Assembly: GCF_019805165.1 (NCBI RefSeq)
Contig: NZ_RWIJ01000026.1
Span: 29,413 to 93,412 of the forward strand
DNA length: 64,000 nt
Direction of reading: 5' to 3'
Source: Azospirillum sp. 412522
Lineage (GTDB): Bacteria > Pseudomonadota > Alphaproteobacteria > Azospirillales > Azospirillaceae
Under the pieces are notes generated by a model. That model saw only the letters and a list, made by a program, of their open reading frames with translations. It had not been told where the DNA came from and made no database searches. Below are positions 41,741 to 50,928 of the stretch, one piece after another (within the stretch, counting starts at the first letter, position 1; every line of letters starts with the position of its first letter). The translations under genes were made by a program, and so were the position numbers.

Positions 41741-42337
41741 ATGCAGACTTTGGACGGGCTCGCGCTTTTCGTGTTGGCGGCGACGATGTCTCCGGGCGGG
41801 GCCACCACGCTTGCCACCGCATCGGGCATGAATTTCGGCTATCGGCGATCGCTTCCACTGATCGTTGGAATATCCCTGGGCCTCGCTTGCATGGCCGCCG
41901 CGGCGGCGGCCGGGATCGAAGGGATATTCGTTGCCGTACCGGCGATACAGACGGCGGTGAAGATCGCAGGAACGCTTTATCTTCTGTGGCTGGCACTCCA
42001 GCTGTCACGAACGGGTGCCCCCGAGACAACCAGGCCGGCTGCCAGCCCGGCGAGCATCGCCGGTGGCGCCTGGCTGGTCCTCTACAATCCCAAGGGTTGG
42101 GCGATGACCACCGGAGCCGCCGCATCATTTTCGTCGATTGCCGACAGTCCGGCCGAGATCGCCGTTCTTCTTGGATTGGCATTCGGATGCTTCGCTTCGT
42201 TCTCGCTGTCGGTCTGGTGCCTGGGCGGCCAGCTGCTCCGGCGCATTCTGACGCGGGACTGGCAATGGAGGGCTCTCAACATCGCGCTGGCCCTTCTCCT
42301 GACTGCATCGATCCTGCCGATCTGGATCGAGCCATGA
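41741..42337 (+). CDS. LysE/RhtB-family amino acid exporter
   Basis: 198 residues with six membrane helices. The N-terminus (LDGLALFVLAATMSPGGATTL) has the SPGP-like turn of LysE proteins, and NPKGWAMTTGA is the second family motif. Members export amino acids or related metabolites; the substrate is not predictable. GGAGGT sits 8 nt before the ATG at 41741, which decides the start over a GTG 9 bp upstream. It is divergent from puuD across 288 bp. Confidence 0.87.
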   Translation: MQTLDGLALFVLAATMSPGGATTLATASGMNFGYRRSLPLIVGISLGLACMAAAAAAGIEGIFVAVPAIQTAVKIAGTLYLLWLALQLSRTGAPETTRPAASPASIAGGAWLVLYNPKGWAMTTGAAASFSSIADSPAEIAVLLGLAFGCFASFSLSVWCLGGQLLRRILTRDWQWRALNIALALLLTASILPIWIEP

Positions 42338-42548
42338 CTGCAAATCCTTTCTCGCCGGAAGGCGGAAATCAGCAACGAGGCCGCCCCTGAACGGCGTCCG
42401 GCCCCGCGCCGTCGGACGGTCGCGGCCGGACGGTGGCTCATCTGCGTCCTGGAGCGGCCACGGCGCCCCAAATCGTCAGTGGATTGCCAATCGCGTGGTG
42501 AATTGATAGAGGACTCTACCTCTTCCTTGCACCGGTCGGCCATCCGCG

Positions 42549-44048
42549 ATGCACATGTCCGGCAGCACCGTCACCCGCCGAGCCCTTCTGATGCTGCTCG
42601 CCGCCGCCGTCACGCTGCTGGCGATCGTCGTGATGTCGGGGTGGCTGGCGGACAGCACACGGCAATATTCCCGGTCCCTGAGCCGGATGACCGCCCTGCG
42701 GGTGGCCGCCGGGACCCTCCTCAGCCAGTTGCAGGACGCCGAGATCGGGCAGCGCGGTTATCTGGTCACCGAGGATCGCCGATACCTCAAGCCCTACGAG
42801 GCGGCAGACGCCGCAGTGGAAACCACGATCACCCGCCTGCGCGAGCTTGTCGACGGGAATGCCGACGAGCTGCGCATCGTCGACCGCCTCGCCGTCCTCG
42901 CCGCCGATAAACGGGAGGAACTGGCGGAGACCATTGCGCTGATGAAGGCCGGACGCCGGGACGAGTCCCTGGCCATCGTGCGCACCGGCCGCGGCATGAG
43001 CCTGATGGACGATGCCCGGCGCTCGCTTGCCGACCTGATCACCCCCGCCGACGCCCAGCTCGAAACCCAGCTCGGCGCCCTGACCGGCCAGGCCAGGATC
43101 TCAGGCTGGGTGGCGAACCTGGGCGGCCTGTTCATCCTGCTGGTCGTCGGCGGCGCCGTATGGATCGCGCTCAGCTACACGCGTGCCCTCATGCAGGCGC
43201 AGCGCGCGATCCAGGCGCTCAACGACTCCCTGGAACAGCGGGTGTCGGAACGCACCATGGAGCTGCAGCGGGCCAACGACGAGATCCAGCGCTTCGCCTA
43301 CATCGTCAGCCACGACCTGCGCGCGCCGCTGGTGAACGTGATGGGCTTCACCAGCGAACTGGAGGCGGGGCTGGCAAGCGTGACCGCCGACCTCGACCGC
43401 CGGCCGGCGGATGGCGGCGACCCCACGGCAACGGAAGCGCGGCGGGCGGTGACCGAGGACATGCCGGAGGCCATCGGTTTCATCCGCACATCGACGACGA
43501 AGATGGACCGCCTGATCAACGCCATCCTCGCCTTGTCGCGCCAGGGCAGCCGCACGCTCAGCCCCGAACCGGTGTCGATGCGGGCTCTCCTGGAAAACGC
43601 GGCCGCCAGCTTCCGCCATCGCGCCAGCGAACTGGGCTGCACCATCGACATCGCCGGCCCGCTGCCGTCGCTCGTTTCCGACCGGCTCGCCCTGGAACAG
43701 GTGTTCGGGAACCTGCTCGACAACGCGATCAAATATCTCGACCCGACCCGGCCGGGCCGGATCGCCATCCGCGGCCGGGCCGAGGCGGACCGGCTGGTCT
43801 TCGAGGTCGCGGACAACGGCCGCGGCATCGCGCCGCAGGATCACGAGCGCATCTTCGAGCTGTTCCGCCGCTCCGGCGTCCAGGACCGGCCCGGCGAGGG
43901 GATCGGTCTCGCCTATGTCCGGACTCTCGTCCGGCGTCTGCAGGGCGACGTCACCGTCGATTCGGTTCCTGGACAGGGCAGCGTCTTTCGCATAAGCCTT
44001 CCTGACATCCTCGCCCTTCCCTCGGAGAAACCCGCTCATGATGCGTGA
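42549..44048 (+). CDS. CHASE3-domain sensor histidine kinase
   Basis: 499 residues: membrane helix 1 (about 11-32), a periplasmic CHASE3 domain (about 33-185, with DAEIGQRGYLVTEDRRYLKPY split around 63-83), helix 2 (186-208), a coiled coil, HisKA with His255 (YIVSHDLRAPLVN) and HATPase (NLLDNAIKYLD, DNGRGIAP). It belongs to the phytochrome-like kinase group that partners with small single-domain receivers. The next gene, overlapping by 11 bp, is such a receiver, so the pair probably forms one pathway. What the CHASE3 domain senses is unknown. Confidence 0.92.
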   Translation: MHMSGSTVTRRALLMLLAAAVTLLAIVVMSGWLADSTRQYSRSLSRMTALRVAAGTLLSQLQDAEIGQRGYLVTEDRRYLKPYEAADAAVETTITRLRELVDGNADELRIVDRLAVLAADKREELAETIALMKAGRRDESLAIVRTGRGMSLMDDARRSLADLITPADAQLETQLGALTGQARISGWVANLGGLFILLVVGGAVWIALSYTRALMQAQRAIQALNDSLEQRVSERTMELQRANDEIQRFAYIVSHDLRAPLVNVMGFTSELEAGLASVTADLDRRPADGGDPTATEARRAVTEDMPEAIGFIRTSTTKMDRLINAILALSRQGSRTLSPEPVSMRALLENAAASFRHRASELGCTIDIAGPLPSLVSDRLALEQVFGNLLDNAIKYLDPTRPGRIAIRGRAEADRLVFEVADNGRGIAPQDHERIFELFRRSGVQDRPGEGIGLAYVRTLVRRLQGDVTVDSVPGQGSVFRISLPDILALPSEKPAHDA

Positions 44049-44487
44049 CCCCCAGACGGTGTGCATCGTCATGATCGAGGACGACGAGGGCCACGCCCGG
44101 CTGATCGAGAAGAACATCCGGCGGGCCGGCGTGACCAACGAGATCGTGCCCTTCACCGACGGCACCAGCGCGCTCGCCTACCTGTTCGGACCGGACGGAA
44201 CCGGGCAGGAAAGCGCAGGCCGGGCGCTTCTGATCCTGCTGGACTTGAACCTGCCGGACATGACCGGCGTGGACATCCTGTCGAAGCTCAAGGCCAATCC
44301 CTACACCAAGCGCTTTCCCGTCGTGGTGCTGACCACCACCGACGACCGCCAGGAAATCCAGCGCTGCTACGACATCGGAGCCAACGTCTACATCACCAAG
44401 CCGGTGAACTACGAGAGCTTCGCCACCGCGATCCGGCAACTGGGCCTGTTCTTCTCCGTCATCCAGGTCCCCGAGGCGGAGGCATGA
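44038..44487 (+). CDS. Rcp1-type single-domain response regulator
   Basis: 149 residues, one receiver domain with no output. The acidic pocket is IEDDEGHARLIEKNI, the phosphoacceptor lies in LILLDLNLPDMTG, and the lysine in NVYITKPVN. The Rcp1-like loop with TDGTSALAYLFG, the VVVLTTTDDRQEI run and the LFF C-terminus are typical of receivers paired with phytochrome-like kinases. It overlaps the kinase before (11 bp) and the kinase after (ATGA, 4 bp), so it is a coupled middle piece, possibly passing phosphate between the two. Confidence 0.93.
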   Translation: MMRDPQTVCIVMIEDDEGHARLIEKNIRRAGVTNEIVPFTDGTSALAYLFGPDGTGQESAGRALLILLDLNLPDMTGVDILSKLKANPYTKRFPVVVLTTTDDRQEIQRCYDIGANVYITKPVNYESFATAIRQLGLFFSVIQVPEAEA

Positions 44488-45524
44488 CCGACCCCGCCAT
44501 ACGCATCCTCTACATCGACGACGACGCCGCCATGGCGCGGCTGGTGCAGCGGAGGCTGGAACGGCGCGGCTACGCGGTGGAGTGGGCGAAGGACGGCCGG
44601 GAGGGGTTGGAACGGCTGGAGCGGGGCGGCATCGCGCTCGTCGGGCTGGATCACGAGATGCCGGGGGAGACCGGGCTGGACATCCTGCCCGCCCTGCTGT
44701 CCCGCGAGAATCCGCCGCCGGTCGTCTACGTCACCGGTGCCGGCGACACGCGGGTGGCCGTCGCGGCGCTGAAGGCCGGCGCGGACGATTACGTTCCCAA
44801 GGAAGCCGGCGAGGGATTCTTCGATCTACTGGCGGCGGCCATCGAGCAGGCACTCGAAAAAGCCCAGTTGCGCCGGGAACGGGAGCGGGCGGAGCAGGAG
44901 GTGCGCGCCGCGCGGGACCGGGCGGAACTGCTGCTGAAGGAAGTCAACCACCGGGTCGCCAACAGTCTGGCTTTGGTGGCCGCCTTCGTGCGGATGCAGC
45001 GGTCGGGCCTGTCCGATTCCATGGCCCGCACCGCCCTGGAGGAAACCCAGGCGCGGATCACCGCAATCGCCGGCATCCACCGGAGCCTCTACACCTCCGA
45101 AGACGTGAGCTCGGTCCGGTTCGACGCCTATCTGGAAACGCTTCTCGCCGAGATGCACACCGCCATGGCGTCCCGGCGCCCCGACAGCTTCGTCGTCGTC
45201 GCCGATCCGGTTTCGGTGCCGACCGACAAGGCGGTGTCCCTGGCGGTGATCGTGACCGAGCTGGTCACGAACGCCTGCAAATACGCCTATCCCGAGGGCC
45301 GGTTCGGCAGCATCCGTGTCCGGGCGATGGCCGTCGGCGGGCAGCTGTCGGTGAGCGTAGAGGATGACGGTGTCGGTTTTTCCGGCAACGATTCTCCGCA
45401 GGGAACCGGTCTCGGCACCCGCATCGTCCAGGCGATGGCGACCAGCCTGGGCGCGCTGCTGCATCACGACCGGCAGCATGCCGGCACCCGGGTGACGCTG
45501 ACGATGCCGCTGCAGCCGCTGTGA
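44484..45524 (+). CDS. Receiver-HisKA_2 hybrid histidine kinase (HWE-like group)
   Basis: 346 residues: N-terminal receiver (about 5-120, phosphoacceptor Asp56 in VGLDHEMPGE, Lys106), a short coiled coil, then HisKA_2 with His156 (LLKEVNHRVANSLALV) and HATPase (ELVTNACKYAYPEGRFG, DDGVGF, GTGLGTRIV). It has no membrane segment. As the third gene of the cassette it may receive phosphate on its own receiver and signal onward. An output regulator, such as an EcfG/PhyR-type system commonly fed by this kinase group, is not in the window. Confidence 0.92.
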   Translation: MTDPAIRILYIDDDAAMARLVQRRLERRGYAVEWAKDGREGLERLERGGIALVGLDHEMPGETGLDILPALLSRENPPPVVYVTGAGDTRVAVAALKAGADDYVPKEAGEGFFDLLAAAIEQALEKAQLRRERERAEQEVRAARDRAELLLKEVNHRVANSLALVAAFVRMQRSGLSDSMARTALEETQARITAIAGIHRSLYTSEDVSSVRFDAYLETLLAEMHTAMASRRPDSFVVVADPVSVPTDKAVSLAVIVTELVTNACKYAYPEGRFGSIRVRAMAVGGQLSVSVEDDGVGFSGNDSPQGTGLGTRIVQAMATSLGALLHHDRQHAGTRVTLTMPLQPL

Positions 45525-45692
45525 GGCTGTGACCGCGCGCCATCCTGCGCCGCATCGCCCGCCGGGCATTCCGCGCCCTTGAGCGCAGCGCGTCCCGCCG
45601 CCCCTGTCAGGGGCCGGGCAGGAGACTGCCGGCCATCCTTCCAATCCCCATGGACAGGATGCCGCAACCCAAGCTATACCTCCGGCAGCAAG

Positions 45693-45708
45693 GTGAGTAA
45701 GCACTCAC
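45693..45708. promoter_or_regulatory. Palindromic operator for the TetR-family repressor
   Basis: GTGAGTAAGCACTCAC has two 6-bp mirror arms around AAGC and lies 33-48 bp before the start of the TetR gene. The sequence and place resemble TGAGTnnnnACTCA-type boxes of repressors that govern RND pumps, so self-repression of the whole operon is likely. Confidence 0.65.
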
Positions 45709-45740
45709 TTATCACAAGCGACTGACCCGGCCCCCTCCCG

Positions 45741-46487
45741 ATGGCCCCACGCCTCGACAGCCATGCCCGCAAGCGGGCGATCCTCGACGCAGCCTTGCCG
45801 ATCTTCGCGCGCAAGGGCTTCGCCGCGACCACCACAAAGGAGATCGCGCAGGCCGCCGGGGTGTCGGAGGGGCTGATCTTCAAGCATTTCCCGTCCAAGG
45901 CCTCGCTGTACGAGGCGATCTTCCTCAGCTGCATCGACGGCGACCCGGAATATGAACGGCTGGTCTCCCTGCCGCCGGGCACCGACACGCTGGTGCAGAT
46001 GATCCAGGGGATGGTGAGCTACTTCGTGATCGAGCTGCCGGCCGATCCCAACGAACGCGCCCGCCACCGCCTGTCGATCATCAGCCTGCTGGAGGACGGC
46101 GAGTTCATGCGGCAGGTCTTCGAGGGCATCCGCAGCCGCTTCCTGCCCTGCTTCGCCGCCTCCATCGACGCCGCCATCGCCAGCGGCGATCTGGTGGCGG
46201 GGCCGGTCGATGCGGAGAACGGGTTCTGGCTCGCCGAGCACCTGTGCGAAATGATGGCGACCGTCTGCCTGTCCGGCGGGGCCATCGTCCCCTATCCCTG
46301 CAACCGTCCCGACCTTGCGCGCAAGACCATCTGGTTCATCCTGCGCGGGCTCGGCCTCAGCGACACCGCGATTGCCGCTCATGAAGGCGGCGGACGCTTT
46401 CCCTTCGTGCCTTCCCAGCCGCCGCCGACGCCGCCGGCAAATGGCGCAGCCAAGAATGACGAACCCACACCCGAGAGACCGGAGTAG
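45741..46487 (+). CDS. TetR-family repressor of the RND efflux operon
   Basis: 248 residues. The N-terminal helix-turn-helix (about 12-58) shows RAILDAALPIFARKGFAAT and KEIAQAAGVSEGLIFKHFPSK, a textbook TetR domain. The C-terminal ligand domain contains FWLAEHLCEMMATVC and ends in a proline-rich tail. It is the first gene of the operon and sits 6 bp before the fusion-protein gene. The palindrome upstream is its likely operator, so a pump substrate probably lifts repression. Confidence 0.92.
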   Translation: MAPRLDSHARKRAILDAALPIFARKGFAATTTKEIAQAAGVSEGLIFKHFPSKASLYEAIFLSCIDGDPEYERLVSLPPGTDTLVQMIQGMVSYFVIELPADPNERARHRLSIISLLEDGEFMRQVFEGIRSRFLPCFAASIDAAIASGDLVAGPVDAENGFWLAEHLCEMMATVCLSGGAIVPYPCNRPDLARKTIWFILRGLGLSDTAIAAHEGGGRFPFVPSQPPPTPPANGAAKNDEPTPERPE

Positions 46488-46493
46488 CCGAAC

Positions 46494-47738
46494 GTGACCC
46501 TGGACCATTCGCCAAAGACCGAGACGTCGTTCGGCCACCCGGCGTCCGAACCGGGCCGCGGGACGCCTCCCCCGCCCGCCGCTCCTCCGCCCCGCAAGCC
46601 GGTGACGCGCGGGCGGCTGACCCTGCGCATCGTCATCACGCTGATCGTGCTGGGTCTGCTGGGTGCGGCGCTGTACGGCTTCAACACATTCCGCGCCAAG
46701 GCCATCGCCGACTTCTTCGCCAACAACAAGCCGCCGCCCACCCCGGTCGCGCTGGCCGAGGCGACGGTGCAGACCATCCCGAAATACCTGCCGGCGATCG
46801 GCACGCTCCAGGCGGCGCGTCAGGTGACGGTGTCCCCCGAGGTTGCCGGCCGCGTCGACCGCATCCCCTTCGAGTCGGGCGCGCGCGTCAAGGCCGGCGA
46901 CCCGCTGGTACAGCTGAACGACGCCACCGAGCAGGCCGACCTGCTGGCCCAGCGTGCCCAGGCGCGTCTGGCCGAGCTTAACCTGGAGCGCTACCGCGAC
47001 CTGCGCCGCAGCCAGGCGACGCCCCAGAGCAACGTCGACCAGTATCAGGCCCAGCTCGACGAGACCAACGCGAACATGAAGCGGACCAGCGCGCTGATCG
47101 GCCAGAAGCTGATCAAGGCGCCGTTCGACGGCGACCTCGGCATCCGTCAGGTGAATGTCGGCGACTACGTCAATCCGGGCGCCACCATCGTCACCCTGAC
47201 CGACCTGTCGCAGCTCTACATCAACTTCACCCTGCCGGAGCAGAGCTTCACCAAGCTGTCGGTCGGCCAGAGCGTGCTGATCAACGTCGACGCTCTGCCC
47301 GGCCGAGATTTCGAGGCGAAGGTCACCACCATCGAACCGCAGGTCAGCGCCGACACCCGCGCCATCAAGGTGCAGGCGACCATGGACAACCGCGAGCGCC
47401 AGCTGCGGCCGGGCATGTTCGCCAATGTCCGCGTCGTCCTGCCGCCGCAGCCCAACACGCTGACCGTGCCGGAAACCGCGGTCGACTACACCGTCTACGG
47501 CGATTCCGTCTTCGTCGCCCAATCGCAGAAGACCCCCGACGGCAAGGAGCAGCTGGTGGTGGAGCGCAAGCCGGTGAAAACCGGCGACCGCCTTGCCAAC
47601 CGGGTGGAGATCCGCAGCGGCCTGAACCCCGGCGACCGCGTCGTCGTGTCCGGGCAGCTGAAGCTCGCCAACGGCGCGGCCGTCGTCCCGGCGGAGAGCA
47701 ATCCGCTCACCCCGCCGCAGTCCCTGCCGAAGAACTGA
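46494..47738 (+). CDS. RND efflux periplasmic adaptor (membrane fusion protein)
   Basis: 414 residues from a GTG start: a proline-rich cytoplasmic leader, one membrane anchor (about 42-62), then barrel-sandwich and hairpin regions (VTVSPEVAGRVDRIPFESG and KAGDPLVQLND; IKAPFDGDLGIRQVNVGDYV) and a membrane-proximal beta domain. It joins the RND permease to an outer-membrane channel. No TolC-type gene follows the permease, so the channel is encoded elsewhere. It has a membrane anchor instead of the lipoprotein signal of AcrA, as in MdtA/MexE-like adaptors of the alpha group. Confidence 0.92.
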   Translation: MTLDHSPKTETSFGHPASEPGRGTPPPPAAPPPRKPVTRGRLTLRIVITLIVLGLLGAALYGFNTFRAKAIADFFANNKPPPTPVALAEATVQTIPKYLPAIGTLQAARQVTVSPEVAGRVDRIPFESGARVKAGDPLVQLNDATEQADLLAQRAQARLAELNLERYRDLRRSQATPQSNVDQYQAQLDETNANMKRTSALIGQKLIKAPFDGDLGIRQVNVGDYVNPGATIVTLTDLSQLYINFTLPEQSFTKLSVGQSVLINVDALPGRDFEAKVTTIEPQVSADTRAIKVQATMDNRERQLRPGMFANVRVVLPPQPNTLTVPETAVDYTVYGDSVFVAQSQKTPDGKEQLVVERKPVKTGDRLANRVEIRSGLNPGDRVVVSGQLKLANGAAVVPAESNPLTPPQSLPKN

Positions 47739-47748
47739 GGCCGACGCC

Positions 47749-50700
47749 ATGGGCAGTTTCACCGACATCTTCATCCGCCGGCCCGTCCTGTCCGTCGTGG
47801 TCAGCCTGCTGATCCTGCTGGTCGGCGCCCGCGCGCTGCTGGAGCTGCCGATCCGGCAGTATCCGCAGCTGCAGAACACGGTCATCACCGTGACCACCAG
47901 CTATCCCGGCGCCTCGCCGGAGCTGATGCAGGGCTTCATCGCCACGCCGATCGAGCAGGCGGTCTCCTCGGCCGAGGGCCTGGACTATCTGACCTCCTCC
48001 TCGACCCAGGGGCAGAGCGTCGTCACCGCCTATGTCCGGCTGAACTTCGACCCCAACGTCGCGATGACCGACGTGATGGCGAAGGTGCAGCAGGTCAAAT
48101 ACCAGCTCCCGCGCGAGGCCAACGACCCGGTCATCCTGAAATCGACCGGCGAGACCACCTCGATCCTCTACATGGGCTTCTCCAGCCCCGAATTGTCGGG
48201 CGCGGCGATCTCCGACTATCTGACGCGCGTGGTGCAGCCGGTGCTGTCCACGGTGGAGGGCGTCGCCCGCGCCCAGATCCTGGGCGGCCAGACCTTCGCC
48301 ATGCGGCTGTGGCTCGACCCGGTCAAGATGGCGGCGCGCAACATCTCGCCGGCCGACGTCTCGGCCGCCATCACCGCCAACAACTTCCAGTCGGCGCCCG
48401 GCCAGACCAAGGGCGTCTTCGTCGTCTCCAACATCACCGCCAACACCGGCCTGACCGACGTCGAGCAGTTCCGCGACATGGTGGTGAAGGCCAAGGACGG
48501 GGCGCTGGTGCGCATGCGCGACATCGCCACCGTCGAACTCAGCTCCCGCAGCTTCGACGCCAGCGTGGCGATGAACGGCCAGCAGGCGATCTTCATCGGC
48601 GTCGACGCCACCCCCACCGGCAACCCGCTGAACATCGTCGCCGACATCCGCAAGATGGAGTCCGACCTGCGGCGCAACCTGCCGCCCGACATGAACATGG
48701 AAATCGTCTATGACAGCACCCGCTTCATCCAGGCGTCCATCGACGAGGTGGTGAAGACGCTGCTGGAGGCGGTCGCCATCGTCATCGTCGTCATCTTCCT
48801 GTTCCTGGGCAGCTTGCGGTCGGTGCTGATCCCGGTGGTGACCATCCCGCTGTCCATCGTCGGCGCCGCGACCTTCATGCTGGCTTTGGGATTCTCGCTG
48901 AACCTGCTGACGCTGCTGGCGATGGTGCTCGCCATCGGCCTCGTGGTGGACGACGCCATCGTCGTGGTGGAGAACATCCACCGGCATATCGAACACGGCA
49001 AATCGGCGGTCGCCGCCTCGCTGATCGGCGCGCGGGAGATCATCGGGCCGGTCATCTCGATGACCATCACGCTGGCGGCGGTCTACGCCCCCATCGGCCT
49101 GCTGGGGGGCCTGACCGGCGCGCTGTTCCGCGAGTTCGCCTTCACGCTGGCCGCGTCGGTGATCGTCTCGGGCATCGTCGCGCTGACGCTGTCGCCGATG
49201 ATGTGCTCGGTCATCCTGAAGGAGGGAAAGCCGGGCCGCTTCGCCGCCTTCCTCGACCGCCAGTTCGAGAGGCTGGCCGGCTGGTACGAGCGCCGGCTGG
49301 ACAGCATGCTGGACTATCGCGCCGCGACCCTGCTGTTCGCCGTCGGCATCCTGCTGTCGGTCGGCTACCTGTTCGCCAACACCATGGCGGAGCTGGCGCC
49401 GGAAGAGGACCAGGGCATCCTGTTCGGCATCTCCAAGGCGCCGCAATACGCCAACCTCGACTATATCGACAGCTTCGGAAAGCAGATCGACGGCACCTTC
49501 GCCAGCTTCCCGGAAACCGACACCCGCTTCGTGCTGACCGGCCTGCCCACCCTGAACCAGGGCTTCGCCGGCATGATCCTGAAGCCGTGGGACGAGCGCA
49601 AGCGGTCGGCCAAGGAGCTGCAGCCGCTGGCCCAGGCCGAGCTGGGCAAGGTGACCGGCATCAACGTGTTCCTGGTGTCGCCGCCGGCCCTGCCGGGGTC
49701 CACCGGCGGCCTGCCGGTGCAGATGGTGATCTCCAGCCCCGGCGATTACCGCACCATCTTCGACGCCATCGAGCGGATCAAGGACGCCGCCACCAAGAGC
49801 GGCATGTTCATCGTCACCGACAGCGACCTGCAATATGACAGCCCGGTCGTCCGGCTGAAGATCGACCGCGCCAAGGCGGCCGACCTCGGCCTGTCGATGC
49901 AGGCGGTGGGCAACACGCTGTCGGTGCTGGTCGGCGGCAACTACGTCAACCGCTTCAACCTGAACGGCCGCTCCTACGAGGTCATCCCCCAGGTACCGCG
50001 GGCGGAGCGGCTGACACCGGAATCGCTGACCAACTACTATGTCACCTCCGGATCGGGCGCCCAGATCCCGCTGTCGACCGTGGTGTCGGTGGAGACGGCA
50101 ACCGAGCCCAACGCTCTGAACAAGTACAACCAGCTGCCGTCGGCCACCTTCTCCGCCGTGCCGATGCCGGGCGTGTCGATGGGGCAGGTCGTCGATTTCC
50201 TGGAGGAGCAGGCGCGCACCCAGCTTCCGGCCGGCTTCAACCACGCCTACCTGTCGGAATCGCGCCAGTTCGTGACGGAGGGCAACCAGCTGATGGTCAC
50301 CTTCGCCTTCGCGCTGATCGTGATCTATCTGGTGCTGGCGGCGCAGTTCGAGTCGCTGCGCGACCCGCTGGTCATCCTGGTGTCGGTGCCGATGTCGATC
50401 TGCGGCGCGCTGCTGCCGCTGTTCTTCGGCGTCTCCACCATGAACATCTACACCCAGGTCGGTCTGGTGACGCTGATCGGCCTGATCTCCAAGCACGGCA
50501 TCCTGCTGGTGGAGTTCGCCCGCGAGATGCAGATCAACGAGGGCGTCGACCGCCGCACCGCGATCGAGCACGCCGCCCGGGTCCGTCTGCGCCCGATCCT
50601 GATGACCACCGCGGCGATGGTGGTCGGCCTGCTGCCGCTGCTGACCGCGGCGGGCGCCGGCGCGGCCAGCCGCTTCTCCATCGGCCTGGTCATCGTGTCC

Positions 50701-50823
50701 GGCATGCTGATCGGCACGCTGTTCACGCTGTTCGTCCTGCCGGCGGTCTACACTGTGCTGGCCAAGGACCACTACGCCGCCTCCCGCTCCAGCCGGGCGG
50801 AGCAGCTGCGCAGCACGACCTGA
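47749..50823 (+). CDS. RND efflux transporter permease (AcrB/MexF-type HAE family)
   Basis: 1024 residues with the standard 12-helix RND layout: helix 1 near the start (FIRRPVLSVVVSLLILLVG), two large periplasmic loops and helices 2-6 and 8-12. The proton-relay aspartates are Asp401 and Asp402 (GLVVDDAIVVVENIHRH). Helix-10 lysine and other family runs (GLISKHGILLVEFA, HAARVRLRPILMTT) are present. It exports drugs, solvents or similar compounds with proton exchange. It starts 10 bp after the adaptor gene. Confidence 0.96.
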   Translation: MGSFTDIFIRRPVLSVVVSLLILLVGARALLELPIRQYPQLQNTVITVTTSYPGASPELMQGFIATPIEQAVSSAEGLDYLTSSSTQGQSVVTAYVRLNFDPNVAMTDVMAKVQQVKYQLPREANDPVILKSTGETTSILYMGFSSPELSGAAISDYLTRVVQPVLSTVEGVARAQILGGQTFAMRLWLDPVKMAARNISPADVSAAITANNFQSAPGQTKGVFVVSNITANTGLTDVEQFRDMVVKAKDGALVRMRDIATVELSSRSFDASVAMNGQQAIFIGVDATPTGNPLNIVADIRKMESDLRRNLPPDMNMEIVYDSTRFIQASIDEVVKTLLEAVAIVIVVIFLFLGSLRSVLIPVVTIPLSIVGAATFMLALGFSLNLLTLLAMVLAIGLVVDDAIVVVENIHRHIEHGKSAVAASLIGAREIIGPVISMTITLAAVYAPIGLLGGLTGALFREFAFTLAASVIVSGIVALTLSPMMCSVILKEGKPGRFAAFLDRQFERLAGWYERRLDSMLDYRAATLLFAVGILLSVGYLFANTMAELAPEEDQGILFGISKAPQYANLDYIDSFGKQIDGTFASFPETDTRFVLTGLPTLNQGFAGMILKPWDERKRSAKELQPLAQAELGKVTGINVFLVSPPALPGSTGGLPVQMVISSPGDYRTIFDAIERIKDAATKSGMFIVTDSDLQYDSPVVRLKIDRAKAADLGLSMQAVGNTLSVLVGGNYVNRFNLNGRSYEVIPQVPRAERLTPESLTNYYVTSGSGAQIPLSTVVSVETATEPNALNKYNQLPSATFSAVPMPGVSMGQVVDFLEEQARTQLPAGFNHAYLSESRQFVTEGNQLMVTFAFALIVIYLVLAAQFESLRDPLVILVSVPMSICGALLPLFFGVSTMNIYTQVGLVTLIGLISKHGILLVEFAREMQINEGVDRRTAIEHAARVRLRPILMTTAAMVVGLLPLLTAAGAGAASRFSIGLVIVSGMLIGTLFTLFVLPAVYTVLAKDHYAASRSSRAEQLRSTT

Positions 50824-50865
50824 CGCGCCGGTCCACGCAGCGGCGGCTCAAGTCACCGCTTCGCG

Positions 50866-50899
50866 AAACAGGCCCTTCCCGAACGGGAGGGGCCTGTTT
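50866..50899. terminator. Bidirectional terminator between the RND operon and the hybrid kinase
   Basis: AAACAGGCCC (50866-50875) and GGGCCTGTTT (50890-50899) form a 10-bp stem with a smaller TCCCG/CGGGA hairpin inside. The A/T ends give U-tracts on both strands, as expected between convergent genes. Confidence 0.8.
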
Positions 50900-50928
50900 C
50901 CGTTGGAGCAGCTTCGCCGGAAGGGATC

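Noticed and set aside
47707..50772. A 1021-codon open frame on the minus strand opposite the RND permease
   Set aside because: High-GC antisense shadow: the translation is an Asp/His/Arg/Gln-rich string without domains, while the plus strand encodes a clear transporter.
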